A stretch of 22,583 nt of DNA, from NCBI GenBank assembly GCA_016780435.1, contig JADHLU010000002.1, forward strand, positions 1 to 22,583. The letters are read 5' to 3'. The notes under the pieces were generated by a model. The model did not search any database and was not told the origin of the DNA. It saw only the letters and a list, made by a program, of their open reading frames with translations. Source of the stretch: Flavobacteriaceae bacterium. GTDB lineage: Bacteria; Bacteroidota; Bacteroidia; Flavobacteriales; Flavobacteriaceae. Within the stretch, counting starts at the first letter, position 1. Each line of letters begins with the position of its first letter. The position numbers were made by a program, and so were the translations under genes. Shown here piece after piece: positions 15,841 to 22,583 of this stretch.

Positions 15841-16953
15841 TTAAAGTAGCTCTGCCACCTCTTTGCCCACCAATGAACCAAGAGCTACACCCATCCCACC
15901 TAGACGTGCCGCAACAGCGATACGATCTGAAACCTTTTGAATGATGGGTTGCTTATTTTTTCCAAAGGCCATGATGCCTGACCACTCGTAGTCCACTTCT
16001 ATGCTAGATTGAGGTAAGATGAACTCGTGAAGGTCTGCGATCAGTTGCGCTTTTATTTTTGGATGGATGCCGAAGTCAGTCGTAGATTCTGTCTCTTTAT
16101 CTAAATGACGTGCGCCTCCTAAAAGTATACGATTGTCGATGGCTCGAAAGTAATTGTACCCTTTGTTGTAGTGAAAAGACCCTTGTAATTTTAGGCCTTT
16201 AATGGGTTTACTTACCAAAACCATACCTCTGCCAGGATTAATATCTAGTTCTGGAAAAAACGTTGAAGTAAATGCATTCGTGCAGAAGGCCATTTTCTGG
16301 GTGTGCAGAGGGATTGATTGAAGAGCCGACTCGACCTCAAGAGCGATATGAGGCCCGCATTCTTCAAACCCCTTGAGAGTAGATCCACTTAAGTATCGAA
16401 TACCCATTGCTCCTAAGCGTTCATGAAGTGCACTCATCATTTTTCCGCTGTTTAGGGTGCCTTCAAAATCGTGAGCGATCAAGCCTTGAATATCGCGGCT
16501 AAAAGGGTAACTAGACAGCGCATGGGTTTGATCGTTGAATGGATCGGCACCGAATACTGCGCGCAATTCACGATTAAAAAATGCCATGAGATCGGTGTTC
16601 ACAGCTTCGAAACAGAGTTCGTAGCCCTTTACAGGTTCGTAACCAACGGCGCGATCGCCCATGACCTTTCTTAAGTGCTGGATTCCTTTAAACCGACGTT
16701 CAGTGAGCAAGACAAGTTCTTCGAGACTACAATCTTTGAGGTCTTCTTGAAGCTCTGAGACTGATCCGAAACAGGCGAATCCGGCATTTTTTGTACTTGC
16801 ACCGCTGGGCAGAATACCGCGTTCAATTATAGTGACCCGAGCATTTGGGTTAGTCTCTTTATAGGTCAAGGCCGCAAAGCATCCGACCAAGCCCCCTCCC
16901 ACAACAACGAGGTCTGCAGTGATCAATTCGCGTTTTTCCCAGTAACTAAGCAT
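15841..16953 (-). CDS. FAD-dependent oxidoreductase, DAO family (glycine oxidase / D-amino-acid dehydrogenase-like)
   Basis: A 370-residue protein of the DAO superfamily (PF01266). The N-terminal dinucleotide fold is clear: VVVGGGLVGCFAAL with GGGLVG at 19-24, then the ribose-binding acid in IIERG (Glu44). The flavin-proximal SGASTKNAGFACFGS (50-64) and the C-terminal second FAD contact ARLGGMGVALGSLVGKEVA are typical. It has no signal peptide or membrane anchor, so it is probably cytoplasmic. The substrate cannot be read from sequence; relatives oxidise amines, amino acids or 2-hydroxy acids. It precedes the iol operon on the same strand by 79 bp and is divergent from the DUF1080 gene, with a good promoter just upstream. 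Whether it takes part in inositol metabolism or is only a neighbour is unknown. Confidence 0.85.
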   Translation of the reverse strand: MLSYWEKRELITADLVVVGGGLVGCFAALTYKETNPNARVTIIERGILPSGASTKNAGFACFGSVSELQEDLKDCSLEELVLLTERRFKGIQHLRKVMGDRAVGYEPVKGYELCFEAVNTDLMAFFNRELRAVFGADPFNDQTHALSSYPFSRDIQGLIAHDFEGTLNSGKMMSALHERLGAMGIRYLSGSTLKGFEECGPHIALEVESALQSIPLHTQKMAFCTNAFTSTFFPELDINPGRGMVLVSKPIKGLKLQGSFHYNKGYNYFRAIDNRILLGGARHLDKETESTTDFGIHPKIKAQLIADLHEFILPQSSIEVDYEWSGIMAFGKNKQPIIQKVSDRIAVAARLGGMGVALGSLVGKEVAELL

Positions 16954-16970
16954 GTGAAGGTAAAGTGTGT

Positions 16971-17000
16971 TAAAACTAGGCTATTTCATATAAAAACCAA
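16971..17000 (-). promoter_or_regulatory. Bacteroidota-type promoter for the FAD oxidoreductase (and possibly the iol operon)
   Basis: Read on the minus strand, TTG (plus 16998-17000) is followed by exactly 19 bases and then TAGTTTTA (plus 16971-16978). This matches the Bacteroidota consensus TTG-N17-23-TAnnTTTG in all but the last base. The -7 element ends 17 bp before the ATG at 16953, leaving a short leader of about a dozen bases. It is the best promoter match I found in the window. It could also feed the iol genes by read-through. Confidence 0.5.
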
Positions 17001-17031
17001 CTTGAAAGCGCCATCGGAAGCCGAGAATCCC

Positions 17032-17039
17032 TATATTTT
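17032..17039 (+). promoter_or_regulatory. Possible -7 element for the DUF1080 gene
   Basis: TATATTTT fits TAnnTTTG except for the last base and ends 21 bp before the ATG at 17061. A TTG exists upstream (17002-17004) but 27 bases away, longer than the usual 17-23, so the -33 element is missing or poor. Some promoter must lie in the 107-bp divergent gap (16954-17060); this is the most likely site for the plus strand. Confidence 0.25.
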
Positions 17040-17060
17040 TCTTTCAATTAATTTTAAGCT

Positions 17061-18011
17061 ATGCAACTAACTAACTCTTTTCGCCACCTCTTTTTGCTGT
17101 TTCTCTTATGTACTGGTTCTAGCCTTTCGCTACTCGCTCAATCTAAGTCAGCACTCATCGGATCTTGGGATCTGGAGATACAGTACGGAGAAACTACCAT
17201 GCCCTCTTGGCTAGAGGTGGAGTTTTCGGGCACCAAAACACTCATCGGACGTTATGTGAGTTTTTCTGGTTCTGCGCGTCCAATTGCTGAGGTCTTTGAA
17301 AGCGGCACTAGTTTTAATTTCAGCATTCCACCGCAGGGGAGTGGCAATCAATATATGCATTTGAGTGGTATACGTGATGGCGATCGACTGTCAGGAAATA
17401 TTATCACAAATACCGGTCAGGCAGTCTCATTTACAGGGGTTCGTGCCCCATCTTTAGAGCGTGAGGCTCCTAAGAAGTGGAGCAAGCCCGAGCCACTTTT
17501 CAACGGAAAAGACTTAGACGGATGGCAGCCTCAAACTACTGACCGAGACAACCAATGGAAGGCGGTAGACGGGGTATTGACCAATCCGGCTTCTGGGGTA
17601 AATCTCATGACCACCGAGAAGTACGACGACTTTAAGTTACATCTTGAATTTAAGTACCCAAAAGGATCTAATTCAGGAGTTTACTTGCGTGGACGTTACG
17701 AGGTTCAAGTCGAAGACAACTACGGACGCGTACCTAACTCGCATTATATCGGTGGACTATATGGATTCTTAACCCCTAACGAAAATGCATCTAAGCCCGC
17801 CGGTGAGTGGCAAACCTATGATATCACCCTAGTTGGAAGACGTGTCACAGTGGTTCTCAACGGTAAGTCGGTGATCACCGACGCACTCATTCCAGGTATA
17901 ACCGGAGGAGCGCTAGACTCTAAAGAAGGAGAGCCGGGTCCGATTCTGCTTCAAGGAGATCACGGCCCAATCGAATACAGAAACCTCACCATTTCGGTGC
18001 CGAAAGACTAG
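17061..18011 (+). CDS. Secreted DUF1080 (3-keto-disaccharide hydrolase family) protein with an extra N-terminal beta domain
   Basis: A 316-residue exported protein. The signal peptide is a hydrophobic stretch ending in SLLAQ, with cleavage likely after Ala26; there is no lipobox Cys at the right place. Residues about 30-132 form a small beta-rich module (GSWDLEI, LIGRYVSFSGSARPI, FTGVRAPSL) of unassigned role that recurs in front of DUF1080 in Bacteroidota and Planctomycetes proteins as I recall. Residues about 145-315 are the DUF1080 concanavalin-like fold (PF06439): PLFNGKDLDGWQ, SNSGVYLRGRYEVQVED, AGEWQTYDITLVGRRVTVVLNG and the C-terminal GPILLQGDHGPIEYRN. Members cleave or bind glycosides, some of them 3-keto-disaccharides, in the periplasm. 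It is monocistronic: a divergent neighbour upstream and a strong terminator downstream. Confidence 0.9.
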   Translation: MQLTNSFRHLFLLFLLCTGSSLSLLAQSKSALIGSWDLEIQYGETTMPSWLEVEFSGTKTLIGRYVSFSGSARPIAEVFESGTSFNFSIPPQGSGNQYMHLSGIRDGDRLSGNIITNTGQAVSFTGVRAPSLEREAPKKWSKPEPLFNGKDLDGWQPQTTDRDNQWKAVDGVLTNPASGVNLMTTEKYDDFKLHLEFKYPKGSNSGVYLRGRYEVQVEDNYGRVPNSHYIGGLYGFLTPNENASKPAGEWQTYDITLVGRRVTVVLNGKSVITDALIPGITGGALDSKEGEPGPILLQGDHGPIEYRNLTISVPKD

Positions 18012-18037
18012 CCTAACACGACCATTTGTTTAAGCTG

Positions 18038-18067
18038 AAAGGGCCTCCATAGTGGAGGCCCTTTTTT
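18038..18067 (+). terminator. Intrinsic terminator after the DUF1080 gene, possibly bidirectional
   Basis: A perfect 9-bp GC-rich stem (GGGCCTCCA at 18041-18049 with TGGAGGCCC at 18053-18061), extendable by three A-T pairs, with a 3-base loop and a run of six T at 18062-18067. It ends transcription of the DUF1080 gene. The minus-strand DUF885 gene stops at 18066-18068, so the same hairpin lies right after it in the other direction, but with only three U after the stem, so it would work less well there. Confidence 0.88.
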
Positions 18068-19751
18068 AGTTTGTTTTCTGTGCGCGCATCAGTTCTTCAA
18101 TGGGTACATAGCTACTTAGGATCTCTTCAATCAGCGTTGAAGTGCCTGTGAGCTCCCACTGCCCAAGCGATACCGGTATATTGCCGATGGAATTCATTCC
18201 GTCGAAATACGATTTTATGAGGTTGTGGTTGGTTGCAGAGCCCTCCAGAGACTTAGCGTAATTCATCAGGGTATGCTCCATAAGATACTTCCCGGTGATA
18301 TAGCTAGTGCCGTATCCAGGCTGCCTCATGTAAAGGTGTTGTTCAAAGAGTAAAAGTTCTTTTTCGGTTTTCATCCAGCCCCTTGGCGTATAGTCGGCGT
18401 GAATGGTTCCTGCCTCTTTCATGCTCAGCTCGTTTGCGTGGGCGTACAGAGATCCCAGCCCTCGCGCGGCGCGTTGAGCGATTAAGATGTAGACGATTTC
18501 TCGGGCCCTTGGGTTGTTCTCGTAGAGCCCGGCCTGCATGAAGAATTCTTCAACGGCCGTGGCCATTCCTTCATTGCGTGAATCAAAGATATTGTAGAGT
18601 AATGTCCCCCTTCTAATGGGGTTTTGGTGCGGCTCGTACTGCATGCGCGCGAGTTCAAACCAATGGTAAAAATGCGAGTACAGCGGTTTGGGATCAAGGT
18701 GAGCGGTAATCCAAAAAAAGTTGCGACGATCTGAGGGGATGTAGCGCCCTAGATGGGGTTCAAGCGCCGGTCTAAAATAGTCTTTAACGCTGACGATCTC
18801 CTCACGCGCTAAGAACTCGACGAGCTCATCGGCTGCCTTAGTCGCTAGACTCTGATAGGCGGCCTCTGAGTCGGCAGCGTTTAGAGGCGCTAGGTTACGG
18901 TTTTTGTGCTCTTCTAGTGCCAACGAAGACCAGGCCCTTGCCAGTTCTCGTTTTAAGAGCATCACCTCGTCTTCCCAGTTTAGCGGCACCAAGTGAACAT
19001 GGCGCTGATACCACGAATAATAGTCTTTGCCGATTCCAGAGGGGCCCGTCTTTGAATCAGATTGGGCCTCTAACCAATTGGCCAGATCTTGTGTGGCTGT
19101 GATTGCCGTTTCAATCGCCTTCTGCGTCTTTCTGTCAGCCTTTAGCTCGGGCTCTTGGGCCAGCTGTTTCAGGTCGTTAACCTGGGTGTTGATGTCTCTA
19201 ATGCCGGCTATCCATAGTTCGCGGGCATTTCCGGTTAGATTGCCTTTGGCCTGCGCGTAAAAGGCCGGAATATATTGAAGTTTTGAGCGCAGATCAGTGC
19301 GGTCTGAAGCCGAAAGGGGCTTGGCGTATTGCCACCACTCAATCACGGCGTGATTGGTGGGCCCCTCGTGGGCCGGAACATCGCTTTGATCGGTCCACAG
19401 CACCTTGTAAAAGGCCGGATCGCGCTGCCAGGGCTTTAGCACATGCTGGTTAAAGGCGTATCCGTTCATTTCTGCCCAAATAAGCATATAGTCGACCTTA
19501 GCGTTGATGGGCCATGAAGTCGTGTTGATGCCAGCGAGCTCATCGCGCAGTGCAAGGTATGCAAGCCAGCGTTTTTCAAAGGCCTCTTCGGAGTAGTCGT
19601 AGCTGCCGTCAGCGGTTTGAGGAGATTCAAATGCCCTCCATCGTTCAAAAAGTTCACTGAGCTCAGCCGTTTGAGCATTCAGCGTAGTGAAGCTGCTCAA
19701 GGCAACTAATAAAAGGCCAATCAGGGGCGCGTGTTTAAGCGATGCGGTCAT
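18066..19751 (-). CDS. Exported DUF885-family protein with a degraded metalloprotease motif
   Basis: A 561-residue, mostly alpha-helical protein with a signal peptide (hydrophobic residues 9-24, cleavage near LNA-QT at 26). Its overall length, helical character and C-terminal motifs fit DUF885 (PF05960): the region 391-410 (SRNEGMATAVEEFFMQAGLY) corresponds to the family block EGWALYAE...GLY, and PGYGTSYITGKYLM (about 474-487) to the PGQALSYKVG block. In active-looking members a HExxPGHxLQ-type zinc motif comes first; here the matching segment 357-371 reads LYSHFYHWFELARMQ. The first His and the Glu are absent and only His363 is retained, so zinc peptidase activity is doubtful. Its GC content is clearly above that of the genes left of 17 kb. 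It is convergent with the DUF1080 gene and divergent from the beta-propeller gene, 70 bp apart. Family call is good; function unknown. Confidence 0.78.
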   Translation of the reverse strand: MTASLKHAPLIGLLLVALSSFTTLNAQTAELSELFERWRAFESPQTADGSYDYSEEAFEKRWLAYLALRDELAGINTTSWPINAKVDYMLIWAEMNGYAFNQHVLKPWQRDPAFYKVLWTDQSDVPAHEGPTNHAVIEWWQYAKPLSASDRTDLRSKLQYIPAFYAQAKGNLTGNARELWIAGIRDINTQVNDLKQLAQEPELKADRKTQKAIETAITATQDLANWLEAQSDSKTGPSGIGKDYYSWYQRHVHLVPLNWEDEVMLLKRELARAWSSLALEEHKNRNLAPLNAADSEAAYQSLATKAADELVEFLAREEIVSVKDYFRPALEPHLGRYIPSDRRNFFWITAHLDPKPLYSHFYHWFELARMQYEPHQNPIRRGTLLYNIFDSRNEGMATAVEEFFMQAGLYENNPRAREIVYILIAQRAARGLGSLYAHANELSMKEAGTIHADYTPRGWMKTEKELLLFEQHLYMRQPGYGTSYITGKYLMEHTLMNYAKSLEGSATNHNLIKSYFDGMNSIGNIPVSLGQWELTGTSTLIEEILSSYVPIEELMRAQKTN

Positions 19752-19821
19752 GATGCGGGTGTTGATCTAGGTTAAAGAAACAAATTTTCACTTACATTGT
19801 ATAGCCTAAATCTTCACGCCC
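19752..19821. promoter_or_regulatory. Divergent intergenic region between the DUF885 and beta-propeller genes
   Basis: This 70-bp gap must hold promoters for both genes. Weak candidates are TACATTGT (19793-19800) on the plus strand, with TTA 18 bases upstream, and AAAATTTG on the minus strand. Neither pair is convincing. No inverted repeat stands out. Confidence 0.25.
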
Positions 19822-22583
19822 ATGATCAGAAAACTTTGCGCCCTGCTACTGCTTTTACCCGCCATCACCTTTGGCCAAGAGCTCGACCTAGGCCTGCTTG
19901 AAAACCTCAACATTCGAAACGTGGGGCCGGCCAATATGAGTGGTCGCATCACGGCTATTGCTGTCGCTGCGAGCAACCCTAAGATTATAGTGGTCGGGGC
20001 GGCCTCAGGGGGGGTGTGGAAGTCGACCAATGGCGGATCGGCATGGACGCCTATTTTTGACGATCAACCCACCCAAAACATAGGGGCTATTGCCATTCAG
20101 CGCGACAACCCAGAGGTGATTTGGGTCGGAACGGGAGAGGGAAATCCGCGTAACTCGGTCAACCTGGGCATGGGGCTATTTAAAAGTGAAGACGGCGGAA
20201 AGTCATGGACACATCTAGGCCTTGAAGCCACCAAATCGATACACCGCATACTGATCGATCCGAGCAATCCAAATACCGTTTACATTGGGGCGCACGGCGA
20301 TCCGTTTACGCCCAACACTGAGAGAGGGCTTTACAAGACGACAGACGGAGGCAAACACTTTGAGCGTATACTGTTCACCAACGAGACCTCTGGGGTGGCC
20401 GATATGCTCATGCACCCACAGAACCCCCGGCGAATTTATGTGGCGCTTTACGACCATCGTCGCACTCCTTATTCATTTGTTTCTGGAGGCCCGGGTTCGG
20501 GCCTATTCATAACCGATGACGGCGGATCTAACTGGAGAAAACTGGGACCCGAATCTGGCTTACCCGAGGGTGAGCTCGGACGCATTGGGATCGCCCTGGC
20601 GCCCTCTAACCCGAACCGCATGTACGCCAAGGTAGAGGCCAAGAAAAACGCCCTTTACCGCAGTGAAGACGCAGGTGAATCGTGGCAATTAATCAACGAC
20701 AACCCCAAGTTTACCAACAACAGACCCTTTTATTTCCAAGATTTAGCAGTAGACTCGGCTGATCCCGATCGACTATACAACATTTATCAGCCGCTCTCGG
20801 TGTCTTACGACGGCGGGGTGAGTTTTGATGAAACTCCTATGATTCCGGCCGATGAAACTAAAGGCATTCACGCCGATTTTCACGCTATGTGGATCGATGA
20901 AAACGACCCCAAGCACTTTATTATCGGGGGCGACGGAGGCCTCGGAATCACTTACGATCACGGGCACAGTTGGTATTTTCCGGAGACCATTCCGGTCGCC
21001 CAATTTTACCAGATCGCCGTCGATCACGAGCGCCCTTTCAATGTGTACGGCGGAATGCAAGACAACGGAAACTGGTCTGGCCCGGCCTACACCTGGAAAC
21101 GGGGAGGCATTCGAACGCTCTACTGGCAATACCTGGTTGGAGGCGATGGGTTTTACATTGCTCCCGACCTTGAGAATCCGCGCTTTGGCTACGGCACCTC
21201 CCAAAATGGAGACCTCTATCGTTACGATAAACTCACGGGTTATTATCAGAGCATTCAACCGCCTGCGCCAGATATGAGCGCCAGGCTGCGTTTCAATTGG
21301 AATGCCGCTTTTGCAAAAGACCCGTTCAATGCAGACGCCCTGTACTACGGTTCGCAGTATGTGCACAAGTCAGAAGACCGCGGCGCCTCTTGGACCATCA
21401 TTTCGCCAGATCTATCGACCAACAACCCTGAGCAGCAGCAGCGCGACTACGGTGGTCTCACCTTAGACCTTTCTGGGGCCGAGAATTACAACAGCTTGCT
21501 GGCTATTGCTCCAAGCCGCCTTGACAAGCAGCTTATCTGGGCAGCAACCGATGACGGACAGCTGCACCTCACCCGCGACGGTGGAAAGCAGTGGAAAAAC
21601 CTCACTTCGAACCTGAAGGGACTACCTAAGGGGGCTTGGATCGCCCGCATTCACCCCTCACCTCATGAGGCCTCAACCGCCTGGGCTGTAGTGAACAACT
21701 ACCGAAAGGGCGATTATGCGCCTTATCTATTTAAGACCACTAATTACGGAAAGACCTGGCAGAATGTACTGGCCAACAAGGCCGTTAGAGGCTATGCGCT
21801 CTCGTTTATTCAAGATCCGGTGGTCGCCGATCTACAGTTCTTAGGGACTGAGCATGGGCTGTACATCAGTCGCGATGGCGGATCGCATTGGGTGGCCTTT
21901 AAGAACGGTTTCCCAAGTGTGTCTACCAGAGATTTAGTGATCCAAGAACCCGAGTCGGCACTGGTGGTGGGCACCTTCGGAAGGGCCATCTGGGTACTTG
22001 ACGACCTTCAGAGTTTAAGAGCCATTGCTAAGGGAGAGCTAGCAGCGCCCATTGCCGCGCTTCCCATGAATGAGGTGGTTCAGGTAAAGGGGTTATTTAT
22101 CAATCCACCCGGAAACATATGGACGGGCTTTCACACCACCTTCGAGGGGGAGAATAGGGTGTTTCAGCGCGCTGAAATTCCGGTTTTCATCAGCGATGTA
22201 CCAACTGAGGGTGACAGTATTTCGGTGCGCATCAAAGACGCCTCGGGCAGAGCGATTCAGCACCTTGTGACCAAAGGGTTAAAGCCCGGACTCAATTATG
22301 TGCACTGGAAACTAGACGAGCAGATGTACCGATTGCCTGGTGCCTGGGTAAGCGATGAATCAAGGGGTATTGCGGTTTTAGCGGGTGAATACACAGCCGA
22401 GAGCAGCTACAAGGGCAGCACGGTGAGTAGCTCTATTTCGGTGGTAGATGATCCGCGATTTGCGATTGACCCTTCTATTGAAGCAGCCCTCTATCAGTAT
22501 CAAAAACGTTTAGATAGCCTAGTGCACGATTTTAGCGATGCCTATAATAGCCTAACATCCCTGCAGGCAGCGGCCAAAAAACA
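19822..22583 (+). CDS. Large exported Asp-box beta-propeller protein (VPS10/sortilin-like, BNR repeats), 3'-truncated
   Basis: The frame is open from the ATG at 19822 to the last base (920 codons plus 2 bases) with no stop, so the gene continues past the window. The signal peptide is MIRKLCALLLLLPAITFG, cleaved before QE. Eleven Asp-box repeats (S/T-x-D-x-G-x-x-W type) begin at residues 68, 122, 173, 231, 281, 328, 377, 517, 584, 639 and 683, for example SEDGGKSW and TRDGGKQW. This indicates one or two large propellers as in bacterial WD40/YVTN/BNR-repeat and sortilin-type proteins. Residues about 755-880 form a beta-sandwich-like tail, and a helical segment follows (about 885-920). Related proteins are about 1000-1100 residues, so most of it is here. 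Function in this family is not known; the name glycosyl hydrolase often given to it is not backed by visible catalytic residues. It is GC-rich compared with the left part of the window. Confidence 0.9.
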   Translation, partial: MIRKLCALLLLLPAITFGQELDLGLLENLNIRNVGPANMSGRITAIAVAASNPKIIVVGAASGGVWKSTNGGSAWTPIFDDQPTQNIGAIAIQRDNPEVIWVGTGEGNPRNSVNLGMGLFKSEDGGKSWTHLGLEATKSIHRILIDPSNPNTVYIGAHGDPFTPNTERGLYKTTDGGKHFERILFTNETSGVADMLMHPQNPRRIYVALYDHRRTPYSFVSGGPGSGLFITDDGGSNWRKLGPESGLPEGELGRIGIALAPSNPNRMYAKVEAKKNALYRSEDAGESWQLINDNPKFTNNRPFYFQDLAVDSADPDRLYNIYQPLSVSYDGGVSFDETPMIPADETKGIHADFHAMWIDENDPKHFIIGGDGGLGITYDHGHSWYFPETIPVAQFYQIAVDHERPFNVYGGMQDNGNWSGPAYTWKRGGIRTLYWQYLVGGDGFYIAPDLENPRFGYGTSQNGDLYRYDKLTGYYQSIQPPAPDMSARLRFNWNAAFAKDPFNADALYYGSQYVHKSEDRGASWTIISPDLSTNNPEQQQRDYGGLTLDLSGAENYNSLLAIAPSRLDKQLIWAATDDGQLHLTRDGGKQWKNLTSNLKGLPKGAWIARIHPSPHEASTAWAVVNNYRKGDYAPYLFKTTNYGKTWQNVLANKAVRGYALSFIQDPVVADLQFLGTEHGLYISRDGGSHWVAFKNGFPSVSTRDLVIQEPESALVVGTFGRAIWVLDDLQSLRAIAKGELAAPIAALPMNEVVQVKGLFINPPGNIWTGFHTTFEGENRVFQRAEIPVFISDVPTEGDSISVRIKDASGRAIQHLVTKGLKPGLNYVHWKLDEQMYRLPGAWVSDESRGIAVLAGEYTAESSYKGSTVSSSISVVDDPRFAIDPSIEAALYQYQKRLDSLVHDFSDAYNSLTSLQAAAKK

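Noticed and set aside
9524..16953. Reading the cluster as a 3-keto-glycoside degradation locus (Gfo/Idh dehydrogenase, sugar isomerase-like TIM barrel, flavoprotein, nearby DUF1080)
   Set aside because: IolB, IolD and IolA are specific to inositol degradation and all belong to the same tightly spaced operon, so the inositol reading is much stronger.
20852..21277. 141-residue plus-strand frame inside the beta-propeller gene
   Set aside because: It is in another frame of the same strand within an intact reading frame that carries Asp boxes on both sides; low-complexity Thr/Arg-rich translation.
20773..21366. 197-residue open frame on the minus strand
   Set aside because: It lies entirely antisense to the beta-propeller gene, which has a signal peptide and regular Asp boxes through this region. 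The long antisense frame follows from the GC-rich codon use there, and its translation resembles no family I know.
1..22583. Mobile elements, CRISPR arrays, tRNA or rRNA genes, toxin-antitoxin or phage genes
   Set aside because: I looked for transposase or integrase motifs, spaced direct repeats, tRNA-like cloverleafs and small paired genes and saw none; nearly all bases are in the genes listed.

Overview
The window comes from a bacterium of the Bacteroidota, most likely a marine or free-living flavobacterium-like lineage. This is inferred from several things: short lipobox signal peptides typical of the phylum (LYSC, CSC), start codons without a Shine-Dalgarno sequence, a promoter close to the Bacteroidota consensus TTG-N19-TAnnTTTG upstream of one gene, and the gene families present. 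Coding density is very high. The longest gene-free stretch is about 107 bp, and I see no tRNA, rRNA, CRISPR array, insertion sequence or attachment site.

Region 1 (1-6023) holds four genes. A PTS Enzyme I truncated by the left edge meets a two-gene minus-strand unit tail to tail with a 3-bp overlap. That unit is a chitobiase-type GH20 hexosaminidase lipoprotein followed 3 bp later by a SIS-domain phosphosugar-binding protein, which suggests amino-sugar metabolism. Divergent from the hexosaminidase is a lipoprotein serine hydrolase of the PhoPQ-activated pathogenicity-related (PqaA) family.

Region 2 (6045-15761) is the centrepiece: a compact, one-strand myo-inositol catabolic operon in transcription order iolJ-iolB-iolC-iolA-iolE-iolG-iolD-SSS symporter. 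Gaps between genes are 3-11 bp and there is one 4-bp ATGA overlap. Each known step from myo-inositol to DHAP plus acetyl-CoA has one gene: IolG oxidises inositol to 2-keto-myo-inositol, IolE dehydrates it, IolD opens the ring, IolB isomerises 5-deoxyglucuronate, IolC phosphorylates the product, IolJ cleaves it to DHAP and malonate semialdehyde, and IolA converts the latter to acetyl-CoA and CO2. The sodium/solute symporter at the end is the probable inositol importer. No IolR-type regulator, IolI or IolH is visible. An FAD-dependent oxidoreductase (15841-16953) lies just upstream on the same strand, 79 bp from iolJ, and has the best promoter in the window.

Region 3 (17061-22583) has three exported proteins: a two-domain DUF1080 (3-keto-disaccharide hydrolase family) protein, a DUF885-like protein whose metalloprotease motif looks degraded, and a very large Asp-box beta-propeller protein that runs off the right edge. 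A strong hairpin terminator separates the first two. The last two genes are clearly richer in G+C than the rest of the window.

I found no convincing wholly undescribed system. The most interesting items are the complete regulator-less inositol operon with its extra FAD oxidoreductase, the degraded DUF885 motif, the PTS Enzyme I beside GH20/SIS genes, and the composition shift after about 18 kb.
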